This document shows positions 15,717 through 25,566 of a stretch of DNA of 54,316 bases, one piece after another (the stretch's first letter is position 1; each line of letters begins with the position of its first letter). The position numbers and the translations under genes are program-made. Below the pieces are notes generated by a model, which was not told where the DNA came from, did no database searches, and saw only the letters and a program-made list of their open reading frames with translations. This DNA comes from Candidatus Coprenecus stercoripullorum (GTDB lineage Bacteria > Bacteroidota > Bacteroidia > Bacteroidales > UBA932), in the NCBI GenBank assembly GCA_018715745.1, contig DVLA01000082.1, forward strand, positions 1 through 54,316, written 5' to 3'.

Positions 15717-17321
15717 TTAAAGCTTGGGCCCGGCCGAGACGAGTGCCTTTCCGGCCTCGTTATATGTGAATTTCTCGAAGTTCTTTATAAAGCGTCCGGC
15801 AAGATCCTTCGCTTTCTCTTCCCATTCGGCCGGAGATGCGTAGGTATTGCGGGGATCGAGTATGCGGGTGTCTACCTGATCCAGGCTCTTGGGTATCGCC
15901 AGATTGAAATAGGGTATGCATACTGTCTCGGCCCTGTCCATGCTGCCGTCGAGAATCCTGTCGATTATTGCCCTTGTATCCTTTATTGAGATACGTTTTC
16001 CGGTGCCGTTCCATCCGGTGTTCACCAGATACGCAGTCGCTCCCGACTTCTCCATCCTCTTTACAAGCTCCTCCCCGTATTTTGTAGGGTGAAGCGAAAG
16101 GAATGCCGCACCGAAGCAGGCCGAGAATGTGGGGGTAGGCTCGGTGATGCCCCGCTCCGTACCAGCGAGTTTTGCGGTAAATCCGCTGAGGAAGTAGTAC
16201 TTTGTCTGTTCGGGCGTAAGCTTCGATACCGGGGGCAGAACCCCGAAAGCATCGGCCGTGAGGAATATTACCTTTGTGGCGTGTCCGGCTTTCGATATCG
16301 GCTTAACAATGTTGTTAATATGGTAAATAGGATAGGAAACCCTGGTGTTTTCCGTTACGCTCTTGTCGTTGAAGTCGATTTTGCCGTCCTTGTCAACAGT
16401 GACATTCTCCAGCAATGCATCCCTGCGTATTGCGTTATAGATATCGGGCTCATTCTCTTTCGAGAGGTTTATGACCTTGGCGTAGCAGCCGCCTTCGAAA
16501 TTGAATATTCCGTCATCGTCCCAACCGTGCTCGTCATCTCCTATAAGCCGGCGCTTGGGGTCAGTTGAAAGAGTCGTCTTCCCTGTGCCGGAAAGTCCGA
16601 AGAATATGGCCACGTCCCCATTTTCACCGCAGTTCGCCGAACAGTGCATGGAGGCTATCCCGCGCAGGGGGAGAAGATAGTTCATGTAGGAGAACATGCC
16701 CTTTTTCATTTCACCTCCGTACCAGGTATTGAGGATGACCTGCATTTTCTCGGTAAGATTGAAGACTACAGCCGTTTCTGAATTCAGCCCGAGTTCCTTG
16801 AAGTTGTCCACCTTGGCTTTCGATGCGGTAAGGACAACGAAATCCGGTTCGCCGTAATTCGCAAGCTCCTCTTCCGTAGGACGTATGAACATGTTCTTGA
16901 CAAAGTGGGCCTGCCATGCCACTTCCATTATGAAACGTATTTTCTGCCTGGTATTCTTGTTTGCACCGCAGAAAGTATCCATAACGTAAAGGGTCTTGTT
17001 GGAGAGTTCCTTTACGGCCAGGTCCTTGAGTGTCTTCCATGTTTCCGGGGAAACCGGCTTGTTGTCGTTCTTGTATTCGTCGGATGTCCACCATACGGTA
17101 TCCCTGGATGTATCATCCATAACGAAAAACTTGTCCTTGGGCGAACGTCCCGTATATATTCCTGTCATTACGTTTACGGCTCCCAGCTCGGTGAGTTGCC
17201 CTTTTTCATATCCCGTCAGGGAAGGGTCGGTCTCGGCCTTGAAGAGATCTTCGTATGAAGGATTGTAAATAATCTTCTCGGTTCCGGTAATTCCGTACTT
17301 GGTCAAATCAATCTTGTTCAT
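15717..17321 (-). CDS. pckA: Phosphoenolpyruvate carboxykinase (ATP)
   Basis: 534 residues from the ATG at 17321 ([11 protein letters not shown]), close to the 540 of E. coli. An in-frame ATG at 17381 would add 20 unrelated residues. It carries the kinase-1a loop GLSGTGKTT (242-250), the following GDDEHGW, the substrate loop [10 protein letters not shown] and [10 protein letters not shown]. The enzyme interconverts oxaloacetate + ATP and PEP + CO2 + ADP. In Bacteroidota fermenters it usually runs towards oxaloacetate, fixing CO2 on the way to succinate. It is monocistronic, with a terminator downstream and recQ divergent upstream. Confidence 0.97.
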   Translation of the reverse strand: MNKIDLTKYGITGTEKIIYNPSYEDLFKAETDPSLTGYEKGQLTELGAVNVMTGIYTGRSPKDKFFVMDDTSRDTVWWTSDEYKNDNKPVSPETWKTLKDLAVKELSNKTLYVMDTFCGANKNTRQKIRFIMEVAWQAHFVKNMFIRPTEEELANYGEPDFVVLTASKAKVDNFKELGLNSETAVVFNLTEKMQVILNTWYGGEMKKGMFSYMNYLLPLRGIASMHCSANCGENGDVAIFFGLSGTGKTTLSTDPKRRLIGDDEHGWDDDGIFNFEGGCYAKVINLSKENEPDIYNAIRRDALLENVTVDKDGKIDFNDKSVTENTRVSYPIYHINNIVKPISKAGHATKVIFLTADAFGVLPPVSKLTPEQTKYYFLSGFTAKLAGTERGITEPTPTFSACFGAAFLSLHPTKYGEELVKRMEKSGATAYLVNTGWNGTGKRISIKDTRAIIDRILDGSMDRAETVCIPYFNLAIPKSLDQVDTRILDPRNTYASPAEWEEKAKDLAGRFIKNFEKFTYNEAGKALVSAGPKL

Positions 17322-17378
17322 TATGTATAACTGTTTTATAAATTTTGCTGTCTTGTCGCTGGCCTGCAAATTTTTTGC

Positions 17379-17409
17379 CAAAAATATACATATATTTGTG
17401 ACTGTGAAA
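17379..17409 (-). promoter_or_regulatory. Promoter of pckA
   Basis: TATTTTTG on the minus strand (17379-17386) matches TAnnTTTG. TTTC, three of four bases of the -33 element, lies 19 bp upstream (17406-17409). The leader would be about 50 bases. The promoter overlaps the recQ start region. Confidence 0.5.
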
Positions 17410-19125
17410 GAAATCTTGAAGAAATATTGGGGCTATGAATCATTCCGGCCGAAACAGCAGGAAATTATTGAAGCTGCCCTTGCGGGAAAAGATGTCCTGG
17501 GCATTCTGCCTACCGGCGGAGGGAAGTCCCTGTGCTTTCAGATACCGGCACTTATGAAGGACGGGATAGCCATAGTCGTCACACCCCTGATTTCTCTGAT
17601 GAAAGACCAGGTACAGAACCTTGCATCCAAAGGCATCAGGGCTTTGGCGGTGCATTCGGGAATGACCTTCCATGAAATCGACGCGGCCTTGGACAACGCA
17701 CGTTTCGGAGGCTACAGGTTCCTCTATCTTTCACCCGAAAGGCTTGGTACGGAGATATTTGTTTCCAGGCTTAAAAATATGGAGGTTACATACATAGTGG
17801 TGGATGAGGCTCACTGCATATCGCAGTGGGGATATGATTTCCGTCCTGACTACCTGTCTATCGCCTCTGTAAGGGAATACGTCCCGTCCGCTTCCGTCAT
17901 AGCGCTTACGGCTACGGCTACAAGGAAGGTGGCAGACGACATTATGGAGAAGCTTGCCTTCAGGGAGCCGCTCGTGTATTCCTCGGGTTTCGAAAGACCC
18001 AATCTGTCCTACAGTGTAGTCAGGAAGGAAAACAAGGCCGGTGCGCTGCTTTCTCTCTGCACAATGGATGAAGGCAGCGGTATAGTGTATGTAAGGGAAA
18101 GGAAAGCGGCGCGCGAGACGGCTTCATTCCTCGTCTCGCAGGGGGTGTCGGCGGATTTTTATCATGCCGGTATTTCAAAACAGGAAAGGGATGCCAGGCA
18201 GGATGCCTGGAAGAGAGGAGACGTCAGGATTATGGTTGCCACAAATGCATTCGGAATGGGAATAGACAAGCCGGATGTGCGTTTTGTCTGCCATCTCGAT
18301 GTGCCCGAATCCATAGAGTCGTATTATCAGGAAGCAGGCAGGGCAGGCAGGGACGGCCTGCCTGCTGCAGCGGTGATGCTATGGAACGACAGCGACGTCA
18401 AGAGGCTGGAGGCAGTATACAGGACATCTTTTCCCCCGTTAGATTATGTACGGGACATATATCAGAAAGTCTTCATATATCTCGGGCTGGCCTATGAGGA
18501 AGGCATGGGGCAGACAAGGTGCTTCGATATTGTCGATTTCTCCAGGCATTTCAGACTGAATGCGGCAATGGCCTACAGCGCTGTAAAGTATATCGGTACG
18601 GCCGGATACTGGAGCGTTACGGACGAGATAGACAATCCTACGCGCATAATGTTCAGTGTGGACAGGGATGCCCTGTATAACATACAGCTTTCCGACAAGA
18701 GGATGGATACTTTCCTCAAGGCATTGATGAGGACATGGCCGGGGCTTTTTTCCCATCTTGTCTCCATTGACGAAGAATACCTTGCGCGTCTGACCCTTGA
18801 CAGCGTACACGGAGTCAAGTCCAAACTGCTGTATCTGTCCAGGAACAGGATACTGGTATACGTACCCCGGAAAAGATCGCCTCTCATCCATTTTTCCAAT
18901 GAAAGGCTCACCCCCGGGAATCTTTGTCTGTCTGAGGCGGATTATCAGAAACGAAAACTGGCGTACAGGGAACGCATGGATGCCGTACTGGAGTATGTGA
19001 GGGCCGGGGAAAACGGCGCATGCGGGTGCAGGAGCATTATGCTTTCCGAATATTTCGGGCAGGACGGTGTCCGCCCCTGCGGGATATGCGACCTGTGCCG
19101 GTCTGATGCGTCTATATGCACGTAA
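17404..19125 (+). CDS. recQ: ATP-dependent DNA helicase RecQ
   Basis: About 573 residues from the GTG at 17404 (GTG at 17398 is also possible); an in-frame ATG at 17299 would read back through the pckA start and its promoter and is rejected. Helicase motifs: LPTGGGKS (Walker A, Lys41), [11 protein letters not shown] (134-144), [13 protein letters not shown] and [10 protein letters not shown]. The C-terminus ends in a Cys cluster (CGC...CGICDLC) that fits the RecQ zinc-binding module. There is no HRDC domain, giving the short form often seen in Bacteroidota. It unwinds 3' to 5' in recombination and fork repair. A TATATTTG box sits only 5 bp ahead of the GTG, suggesting a nearly leaderless transcript. 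Confidence 0.93.
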   Translation: MKEILKKYWGYESFRPKQQEIIEAALAGKDVLGILPTGGGKSLCFQIPALMKDGIAIVVTPLISLMKDQVQNLASKGIRALAVHSGMTFHEIDAALDNARFGGYRFLYLSPERLGTEIFVSRLKNMEVTYIVVDEAHCISQWGYDFRPDYLSIASVREYVPSASVIALTATATRKVADDIMEKLAFREPLVYSSGFERPNLSYSVVRKENKAGALLSLCTMDEGSGIVYVRERKAARETASFLVSQGVSADFYHAGISKQERDARQDAWKRGDVRIMVATNAFGMGIDKPDVRFVCHLDVPESIESYYQEAGRAGRDGLPAAAVMLWNDSDVKRLEAVYRTSFPPLDYVRDIYQKVFIYLGLAYEEGMGQTRCFDIVDFSRHFRLNAAMAYSAVKYIGTAGYWSVTDEIDNPTRIMFSVDRDALYNIQLSDKRMDTFLKALMRTWPGLFSHLVSIDEEYLARLTLDSVHGVKSKLLYLSRNRILVYVPRKRSPLIHFSNERLTPGNLCLSEADYQKRKLAYRERMDAVLEYVRAGENGACGCRSIMLSEYFGQDGVRPCGICDLCRSDASICT

Positions 19126-19699
19126 AGTCGGACAGTTCCTTATAAAGCCTTTGGACCGGCAGCCCTACTATGTTGAAGTACGAACCGGAGATTCCGGTAA
19201 TGCCTATATATCCTATCCACTCCTGTATACCGTATGCCCCTGCCTTGTCATATGGCTTGTAATTGTCTACATAATAGGCTATCTCGTCTTCTTCAAGGTC
19301 TCTGAACGTGACTTCGGTAGTACAGGAGAATGTCCTTGACCCGCGAAGGGAACGGAGGCATACCCCCGTTACCACCTTGTGACTCCTGCCAGACAGCATC
19401 CTGAGCATGTTTACCGCCTCCTGTCTCCCTTCCGGCTTGCCCAGGGGGATGCCGTCAACTATCACCATTGTGTCGGCCGTTATGAGAATTTCATTCGCAG
19501 ACAGGGCCCTGTGGAAATTCATTGACTTGCCGGAGGCAATCGCAGCTGGCATCTCCTCCGGAGGAAGGCCTTTCCCATAAGTCTTTTCATCTCCCGGGGA
19601 AATCTCGACAGTGAAGTCAAGGTCAAGCCCTTCGAGCAGTTTCCTGCGCCTTGGGGAAGCGGAGGCGAGGGTTATTCTATAGTTTCCGATATTTTTCAT
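19112..19699 (-). CDS. maf: Maf-like nucleoside triphosphate pyrophosphatase
   Basis: 195 residues from the ATG at 19699. It opens with ITLASASPRRRKLL, the Maf nucleotide-binding signature, and has ADTMVIVDGIPLGKP, SGRSHKVVTG and YDKAGAYGIQ. These proteins hydrolyse dTTP, UTP or modified nucleotides to monophosphates. The product is the last of a four-gene group with the DUF3467, DUF2520 and kdsC genes; its start overlaps kdsC by 23 bp. Its stop overlaps the converging recQ by 14 bp. Confidence 0.93.
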   Translation of the reverse strand: MKNIGNYRITLASASPRRRKLLEGLDLDFTVEISPGDEKTYGKGLPPEEMPAAIASGKSMNFHRALSANEILITADTMVIVDGIPLGKPEGRQEAVNMLRMLSGRSHKVVTGVCLRSLRGSRTFSCTTEVTFRDLEEDEIAYYVDNYKPYDKAGAYGIQEWIGYIGITGISGSYFNIVGLPVQRLYKELSDFTCI

Positions 19700-20216
19700 A
19701 ATCGATATACCATTTGCCCTGAATTTTAAGGACCTGCTCCACAAGATCCCTTACGCATCCTTTTCCCCCTGGATATGAGGATATGTAGTCGCTTGCCTCT
19801 TTGGCTTCCTGTGCGGCGTCTGCCGGAACTGCTGCTATTCCGCAGGAACGCAGTACAGGGATGTCGGGGATGTCGTCCCCGCAGTATGCCACTTCCTTGC
19901 GGTCCAACCCGTACTTCCTGCAGAAACTGTCGAATACCGGAAGTTTGTCTCTTGAAGCCATATATATGTCTTCATCGGGAATCCCCATCCCGGCACACCG
20001 TTGCAATATGCTGTCCGATGCCCCGCCCGTAATAATTGCTACCGGGTATCCGTGCATCCGGCACATCCTTATTGCGAGCCCGTCCTTGGAGTTGAAAACG
20101 CGCAGGAGTTCACCGTCAGGGGTGGAGAGCAGGCTGCCGTCGGTAAGCACTCCGTCCACATCGAAGGCGAATGCCCTGATTCCGGCAAGCCCGGTTTTAT
20201 AGTTGTAATTCGGCAT
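19677..20216 (-). CDS. kdsC: 3-deoxy-D-manno-octulosonate 8-phosphate phosphatase-like (KdsC) HAD protein
   Basis: 179 residues from the ATG at 20216, the usual size of KdsC. HAD motifs: FDVDGVLTDG with Asp19 and Asp21, IITGG, and YCGDDIPDIPVL. There is no cap insert, as in the C0-type tetrameric KdsC. The reaction removes phosphate from KDO-8-P on the way to lipopolysaccharide inner core, in the cytoplasm. It lies 5 bp after the DUF2520 gene and overlaps maf by 23 bp. YrbI-like proteins for related nonulosonic acids are an alternative. Confidence 0.88.
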   Translation of the reverse strand: MPNYNYKTGLAGIRAFAFDVDGVLTDGSLLSTPDGELLRVFNSKDGLAIRMCRMHGYPVAIITGGASDSILQRCAGMGIPDEDIYMASRDKLPVFDSFCRKYGLDRKEVAYCGDDIPDIPVLRSCGIAAVPADAAQEAKEASDYISSYPGGKGCVRDLVEQVLKIQGKWYIDYEKYRKL

Positions 20217-20221
20217 GGCGG

Positions 20222-21034
20222 TTATTTTCTGATCTTTTCTAATATTTTTCCGGTTATGAGCCTGTATATCTCCTCCTGTTCCGTAAGGCCGCACTTCCCG
20301 AGCAATTCGAGATGTTTGCCTATCGTTTCCATGTCCCCTCTTCTGGCAGGTCCCGTAAGGGTGGAGGCCGGGGTATGGAGATAGCAGTTCCTTACGGTCT
20401 CAAGAGTCAAAGGCAGCAGCAGAGGATGATCCCTCTGCACAATGGGGAAAGCAAGCCCTAAAAGGTAATTGACGAAATTGCTTGCAAACACGGCGGCGAC
20501 ATGCATTTTAAGCCTGTATTCCGAATCGTAGAAATAATGCTCCGATCCGAGGGCTGTGGCGATTGCGTCCAGTCTGGACCGCACATTATCGGACGATGCC
20601 TCCAGAAGCATCGGCACATGTTTGAAATCAATGTTTTTGTTCCGGCTGAGGGTCATCAGCGGATAGAGCACCCCGTATTCCGCACCGAGGCGGGCGAGAG
20701 GGGCGAAGACATCTATCGGGGTAGCTCCGGAAGTGTGCAGGAATACCGGCAGGGAAGCTGTGCCGCATTTGTCCGATATCCCGGCAAGTTCTTCGATTAC
20801 AGATCCTATGGCGCCGTCAGATACCGCTATTATCACTATATCGGAACCGAGAGTGCAGGAAAGGTCTGTCGCGCCTGCGGCAGACGATCCGTTGGACCTG
20901 AGGGCTTTCAGAAGCCTTTCAAGGTTCTTTTCCGAACGGTTGCATACGTATTCAATTCCGAATCCCTTGTCGACAAGGGCAAGCGACAGTCTGAAAGCGA
21001 CATTTCCTGCGCCTACGATGGAAATCCTGTACAT
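20222..21034 (-). CDS. Rossmann-fold DUF2520 protein
   Basis: 270 residues. An N-terminal NAD(P)-binding domain starts with ISIVGAGNVA, and a helical C-terminal DUF2520 domain (from about residue 130) contains HVAAVFASNFVNYLL. The pair resembles ketopantoate reductase and ProC-like dehydrogenases, but no substrate is established for this group. It lies 10 bp after the DUF3467 gene and 5 bp before kdsC, in the same operon. Confidence 0.85.
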   Translation of the reverse strand: MYRISIVGAGNVAFRLSLALVDKGFGIEYVCNRSEKNLERLLKALRSNGSSAAGATDLSCTLGSDIVIIAVSDGAIGSVIEELAGISDKCGTASLPVFLHTSGATPIDVFAPLARLGAEYGVLYPLMTLSRNKNIDFKHVPMLLEASSDNVRSRLDAIATALGSEHYFYDSEYRLKMHVAAVFASNFVNYLLGLAFPIVQRDHPLLLPLTLETVRNCYLHTPASTLTGPARRGDMETIGKHLELLGKCGLTEQEEIYRLITGKILEKIRK

Positions 21035-21044
21035 CCCGCCATGT

Positions 21045-21359
21045 TTATGCCTCGGCAGAACCTGGCCCGAAGCTCATCGGGATTGTACCTTTTGGAGATG
21101 TCTTTATCTTGATTTCCCCGTTCTGGTTCTCGAATTTGGCAATATTGTCCTTTAATGCCAGGTACAGCCTTTTTGCATGTTCCGGAGTCATTATGATGCG
21201 GCTGCATATCTCTGCCTTCGGAGTGCCTGGAAGCATCCTGGCGAAGTCCAGGACAAACTCGCTGCCCGAGTGGGTTATTATTGCCAGATTTGAATAGTGT
21301 CCGGCCGCCGTTTCCTTCGATATCTCGAATCCGATTTCCTTTCTGTTCTGGTTGTCCAT
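21045..21359 (-). CDS. DUF3467 protein
   Basis: 104 residues of a small soluble protein. The wording HYSNLAIITHSGSEFVLDFARMLPG and IIMTPEHAKRLYLALKDNI fits DUF3467, widespread in Bacteroidota and other bacteria with no known function. It is first in the operon with DUF2520, kdsC and maf. A TATTTTTG box lies 17 bp ahead of the ATG. Confidence 0.85.
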   Translation of the reverse strand: MDNQNRKEIGFEISKETAAGHYSNLAIITHSGSEFVLDFARMLPGTPKAEICSRIIMTPEHAKRLYLALKDNIAKFENQNGEIKIKTSPKGTIPMSFGPGSAEA

Positions 21360-21375
21360 GTTTTTTTCTTTTCTG

Positions 21376-21407
21376 CAAAAATAAGAATATCTTCATTAAA
21401 TTTCAAT
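21376..21407 (-). promoter_or_regulatory. Promoter of the DUF3467-DUF2520-kdsC-maf operon
   Basis: TATTTTTG on the minus strand (21376-21383), a 20-bp spacer and ATTG (21404-21407, three of four bases of TTTG) resemble the Bacteroidota promoter. Confidence 0.48.
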
Positions 21408-21425
21408 TTTGCGCGGCGAAGCTTT

Positions 21426-21439
21426 GCCGTACGTACGGC
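21426..21439. repeat. 14-bp perfect palindrome upstream of valS
   Basis: GCCGTACGTACGGC is fully self-complementary and lies 29 bp ahead of the valS -7 box, in the divergent gap. It could be an operator, but no regulator is indicated. Confidence 0.35.
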
Positions 21440-21467
21440 TATCCTGCGGCATAAACAAATAAATACG

Positions 21468-21475
21468 TATATTTG
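21468..21475 (+). promoter_or_regulatory. -7 box of the valS operon
   Basis: TATATTTG matches TAnnTTTG and lies 21 bp ahead of the valS ATG. No TTTG is present at the -33 distance. Confidence 0.48.
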
Positions 21476-21496
21476 CAAGTTAATTTTAGGGAATTT

Positions 21497-24151
21497 ATGG
21501 AATTGTCGGCAAAATACAACCCGGCTGAAGTCGAGGGCAAATGGTATGACTATTGGTTGAAAAACAAATTCTTTCATTCGGAGCCGGACGGCCGCGAGCC
21601 TTATACGGTAGTGATTCCCCCTCCGAATGTGACCGGAGTGCTGCATATGGGGCACATGCTGAACAATACGATACAGGATGTGCTGGTCAGGAGGGCGCGA
21701 ATGCAGGGCAAGAACGCGTGCTGGGTACCGGGGACGGACCATGCCTCCATTGCGACCGAGGCCAAGGTGGTTGCCAAGCTGAAAGATGAAGGCATAGACA
21801 AATCCTCGCTTACCAGGGATGAATTCATGGAGCATGCCTGGGAATGGCGGAGAAAGCACGGCGGGATAATCCTCGAGCAGCTCAAGAAGCTCGGGGCTTC
21901 ATGCGATTGGGACAGGACACGTTTCACTATGGACCCCGACCTTAGCAGGGCCGTGATAAATACGTTTGTATACTTTTATAAAAAGGGCTATATCCACCGC
22001 GGAATAAGGATGGTGAACTGGGACCCGCAGTCTCTTACGGCGGTGAGCGACGAGGAGGTCATCCACGTAGAAACTAAATCCAAGCTGTATTATCTGCGTT
22101 ATCCCGTTTCGGAAAACGGCAGGCCTTCCGGCAAGGATTATGTACTTGTGGCAACGACGCGTCCGGAGACTATAATGGCGGATGCGGCCGTATGTATCAA
22201 TCCCAAGGATACACGCTATACCTGCCTTAAAGGGAAAAAGGTACTGATTCCCCTTATAAATAAGGAGATACCTATTATCGAAGATTCCTATGTGACCATG
22301 GATTTCGGTACAGGCTGTCTGAAGGTGACTCCCGCACATGACGTGAATGACTATGAAATAGGACTGAGACACAACCTTCCCGTAACTGACATCATTGACG
22401 AGCATGGCCGTCTGAATGAAAAGGCCGTTATACTTGTCGGTGAGGACCGTTTTGCCGCGAGAAAGAAAATAGTGGCGATGCTTTCAGAAGCCGGGCTTCT
22501 CGAGAAGGAGGAAGACTATATATCCCCGGTAGGGCATTCGGAAAGGACCAATGCGGTAATCGAGCCGCGCCTTTCCCTGCAATGGTTCCTTAAAATGGAC
22601 GAACTGGCAAAAAAAGCCCTTGCCAGAGTGGAAAACGGGGAAATCAGGCTGATTCCGGAGAAATTCAGGAACACTTACCGCCACTGGATGGAAAACGCCA
22701 GGGACTGGTGCATCTCCAGGCAGTTGTGGTGGGGACAGAGGATACCTGCCTACTATCTCCCTGACGGCAGATACGTAGTGGAAGCTACTGAAGAGGAGGC
22801 TTTCGAGGCGGCAAGGCAACTTCAGCCGGATATACGCAGGGAGGACCTGCGCCAGGACGAGGATGTGCTCGATACATGGTTCTCTTCATGGCTATGGCCG
22901 ATATCGGTATTCGATCCCTCCAAGCCCGGATTCCCCGACAGGGAACCTAATGCCGACCTTAAATATTATTATCCGACCAATGACCTTGTGACGGCTCCTG
23001 AAATCATATTCTTCTGGGTGGCGAGGATGGTGATGGCCGGAAACGAGTTCATGGAGGAAGTGCCTTTCAGAAACGTCTATTTTACCGGGATTGTCAGGGA
23101 CAAGAAAGGCCGGAAGATGTCCAAGTCCCTCGGCAACTCGCCCGACCCTATAAAGCTGATGGAACAGTACGGGGCCGACGGGGTGCGTCTCGGCATGTTG
23201 CTGTGCAGTCCTGCCGGAAATGATATCCTTTTTGATGAATCGCAGGTGGAGCAGGGACGCAACTTCTGTAACAAGGTATGGAATGCGTACCGGCTTGTAA
23301 AAGGGTGGACCTGCGATGCGTCACTGCATCAGGCCGGAGATCTTGCCTTAACCGTTAAGTGGATGCGGAACAGGCTCTCTCAGGTAGTCGAGACTGTCGA
23401 TGACCATTTCGCCAAATTCAGAATATCGGATGCACTGATGGCTTTATATAAATTCTTCTGGGACGATTTCTGCTCATGGTATCTGGAGTTGGTCAAACCG
23501 GAATACGGAAAGCCTGTAGACAAGGAAACATACGATGCTACAATGGGCTTTTTCGACTCGCTGCTGCGCCTGCTTCATCCCATAATGCCATTCATTACCG
23601 AAGAGCTGTGGCATAACATAGCGGACAGACAGGAAAAGGAAAGCATTATGTTCCAGCCTCTGCCCAAGGCTGAGGCCTACGATTCGGCCCTGCTCTCCGA
23701 TTTCGGTTTTGCGATGCAGGCGGTTACGGCCATAAGGGGGATAAGGCAGTCTAAAGGCATATCGCCCAAGGAGGCGCTCACCCTTCAGGTAAAGGGAGAC
23801 TTTCCGGAAAGGATGGCCGGTATTCTCAGGCATTCGGCAAATCTGTCTGAAGTGCTCAGGATTGATGGCCCCTCTTCAGATGCCGCAGGCGTATCCTTCA
23901 TGATAGGGACGGTGGAAATGACCGTGCCGCTTGCAGGAAAGACGGATACTGCCGGCGAAATCGCCAGGATGCGCGGTGAAATAGCGCGTCTTGAAGGTTT
24001 CCTGAAAGGAGTCGAGTCCAAGTTGTCCAACAGCAGGTTCGTGGATAATGCGCCGGCAGCGGTGGTCGGGATGGAAAAGAAAAAGAGAAGCGATACCATA
24101 CAGAAGATTGAGGCGTTGCGCAGGAGTATCGCCGCATTGGAGAAACAGTAG
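21497..24151 (+). CDS. valS: Valyl-tRNA synthetase
   Basis: 884 residues from the ATG at 21497 (MELSAKYNPAE); an in-frame upstream start at 21473 would begin inside the promoter box. Class I signatures are present: PPPNVTGVLHMGHML with the HIGH-type HMGH (50-53) and KMSKS (540-544). The editing domain (TTRPETIMADAAV), the anticodon-binding domain and a C-terminal coiled coil of about 65 residues that contacts tRNA are complete. The protein charges tRNA-Val with valine. It opens a six-gene run and is followed after 5 bp by a thioesterase. Confidence 0.98.
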   Translation: MELSAKYNPAEVEGKWYDYWLKNKFFHSEPDGREPYTVVIPPPNVTGVLHMGHMLNNTIQDVLVRRARMQGKNACWVPGTDHASIATEAKVVAKLKDEGIDKSSLTRDEFMEHAWEWRRKHGGIILEQLKKLGASCDWDRTRFTMDPDLSRAVINTFVYFYKKGYIHRGIRMVNWDPQSLTAVSDEEVIHVETKSKLYYLRYPVSENGRPSGKDYVLVATTRPETIMADAAVCINPKDTRYTCLKGKKVLIPLINKEIPIIEDSYVTMDFGTGCLKVTPAHDVNDYEIGLRHNLPVTDIIDEHGRLNEKAVILVGEDRFAARKKIVAMLSEAGLLEKEEDYISPVGHSERTNAVIEPRLSLQWFLKMDELAKKALARVENGEIRLIPEKFRNTYRHWMENARDWCISRQLWWGQRIPAYYLPDGRYVVEATEEEAFEAARQLQPDIRREDLRQDEDVLDTWFSSWLWPISVFDPSKPGFPDREPNADLKYYYPTNDLVTAPEIIFFWVARMVMAGNEFMEEVPFRNVYFTGIVRDKKGRKMSKSLGNSPDPIKLMEQYGADGVRLGMLLCSPAGNDILFDESQVEQGRNFCNKVWNAYRLVKGWTCDASLHQAGDLALTVKWMRNRLSQVVETVDDHFAKFRISDALMALYKFFWDDFCSWYLELVKPEYGKPVDKETYDATMGFFDSLLRLLHPIMPFITEELWHNIADRQEKESIMFQPLPKAEAYDSALLSDFGFAMQAVTAIRGIRQSKGISPKEALTLQVKGDFPERMAGILRHSANLSEVLRIDGPSSDAAGVSFMIGTVEMTVPLAGKTDTAGEIARMRGEIARLEGFLKGVESKLSNSRFVDNAPAAVVGMEKKKRSDTIQKIEALRRSIAALEKQ

Positions 24152-24156
24152 CAGCA

Positions 24157-24582
24157 ATGTATATAGAATCGGAAATAAATATTGAAGTCCGTTATTATGA
24201 GACTGACCAGATGGGCATAGTGCACCATTCCAATTATATCCGGTATTTCGAGTGCGGCCGCCACCAGTTCCTGATAGATGCCGGGCTTCCCATTATGGAG
24301 ATAGAAAAATCCGGAATCATGATGCCTGTGATTTCCGTAGAAGCCTCATATCACAGTCCTGCCAGGATGGGGGACATACTGAGGGTTGTGACCAGGGTTC
24401 TCAAGGAACCGATGGCTAAGGTGGAAGTGCTTACGGACATATATGCCCAGGACGGTACGCTCATATGTGACGGCAGGGTGGTCCTCGGTTTTATCCGCAG
24501 CGACACGCGCAGGCCGACAAGGGCGCCCAAGGCTTTTGTCGATGCATTCAGAAAAGCTGATAAAGATAAACAAGGCGAATAA
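24157..24582 (+). CDS. Acyl-CoA thioesterase, YbgC/4HBT family
   Basis: 141 residues of hotdog fold with the family signature YYETDQMGIVHHSNYIRYFE, where Asp17 is the catalytic residue. Members hydrolyse short-chain or hydroxybenzoyl acyl-CoA thioesters. It sits 5 bp after valS and 12 bp before tatA in the same direction. The Tol-Pal partners that often lie near ybgC are absent. The substrate is unknown. Confidence 0.88.
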   Translation: MYIESEINIEVRYYETDQMGIVHHSNYIRYFECGRHQFLIDAGLPIMEIEKSGIMMPVISVEASYHSPARMGDILRVVTRVLKEPMAKVEVLTDIYAQDGTLICDGRVVLGFIRSDTRRPTRAPKAFVDAFRKADKDKQGE

Positions 24583-24594
24583 ATTGTTTGGATT

Positions 24595-24816
24595 ATGGGA
24601 CGTTTATTGTTTTTAGGATCAATCGGGATAACTGAGATTCTGGTGCTTGTCCTTATCGTACTTCTGCTCTTCGGGGCCGGGAAGCTTCCTAAGCTGATGA
24701 AGGATATGGGAAAAGGGGTACGGAGCTTCAGGGAAGGTGTCAAAGGCACGGATGACGACGACAAGGATGTGGATACCGGGGGAAAGAACGGGCAGCCTTC
24801 CGGCAAGGAAGAGTAA
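24595..24816 (+). CDS. tatA: Sec-independent protein translocase TatA/E
   Basis: 73 residues: an N-terminal membrane helix (about 10-27), the FGAGKLPKL hinge where the helix turns along the membrane, an amphipathic helix (KDMGKGVRSFREG) and a charged, disordered tail. TatA forms the ring through which folded proteins with twin-arginine signals leave the cytoplasm. It is followed after 12 bp by tatC. No separate tatB is seen, as in minimal TatAC systems. Confidence 0.95.
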   Translation: MGRLLFLGSIGITEILVLVLIVLLLFGAGKLPKLMKDMGKGVRSFREGVKGTDDDDKDVDTGGKNGQPSGKEE

Positions 24817-24828
24817 AACGGCCTTGTC

Positions 24829-25566
24829 GTGGCTGGGCAGATGACATTCTGGGGGCATCTCGAAGAGTTGCGTAAAGTTATTTTACGCATACTTGCCGCC
24901 ATTACGCTTGCCATGGCATTTTTTTTCTGTTTCAAGGATTTTGTCTTCGGCAGGATTATTCTGGCACCGCTTTCGGAAGACTTTTTCCTTTACAGGGCGG
25001 CACATATTGAGGTAAGGGAAATATCCTTGATCAATACCGAACTGGCGGCACAGTTCCTTGTCCATGTGAAAATCTCGTTTTACATGTCTGCAGTATTCTG
25101 TACGCCGTATATATTGTATCAGTTGTGGGGATTTGTACGTCCGGCCCTTTACACGGAAGAGAGAAAGGCTGTCAGGGGAGCTTTTGCCACAGCCTCCCTT
25201 TTATTCTATGCAGGGGCCTTTACTGGATATGCGCTGGTATTTCCCCTTACCCTGATGTTCCTTGGTACATACCATGTGAGCCCTGATATCCCCAACATGA
25301 TAAGCCTCACTTCCTATATAGGGATGTTCATACGCCTTGTATTGGTAATGGGTGTGGTCTTTGAAATGCCCGCCCTTGTCACCGTGCTTTCCAGGATAGG
25401 GCTTGTGGACAGGAAAATGATGAAAAAGTACAGGAAGCATGCAGCCGTAGGGCTTCTTTTCCTGTCAGCTGTGATAACCCCATCCGGAGATGCCTTTACA
25501 ATGGTGGTCGTGGCCCTGCCGCTGTACCTGCTATACGAATTGTCAATACTCTTATGTAAAAAATAA
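24829..25566 (+). CDS. tatC: Sec-independent protein translocase TatC
   Basis: 245 residues with six membrane segments and the conserved N-terminus MTFWGHLEELRK, the receptor for twin-arginine signal peptides. SAVITPSGD near the C-terminus is also typical. Translation may begin at GTG 24829 or at ATG 24841, four codons inside; the GTG form is given because homologues often carry a short extra N-terminus. The stop overlaps the ABC-F start by one base (TAATG), so the two are translationally coupled. Confidence 0.94.
   Translation: MAGQMTFWGHLEELRKVILRILAAITLAMAFFFCFKDFVFGRIILAPLSEDFFLYRAAHIEVREISLINTELAAQFLVHVKISFYMSAVFCTPYILYQLWGFVRPALYTEERKAVRGAFATASLLFYAGAFTGYALVFPLTLMFLGTYHVSPDIPNMISLTSYIGMFIRLVLVMGVVFEMPALVTVLSRIGLVDRKMMKKYRKHAAVGLLFLSAVITPSGDAFTMVVVALPLYLLYELSILLCKK

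Noticed and set aside
17299-17403. recQ starting at ATG 17299.
   Set aside because: The 35 extra codons cover the pckA start codon and both promoters and lack any helicase similarity.
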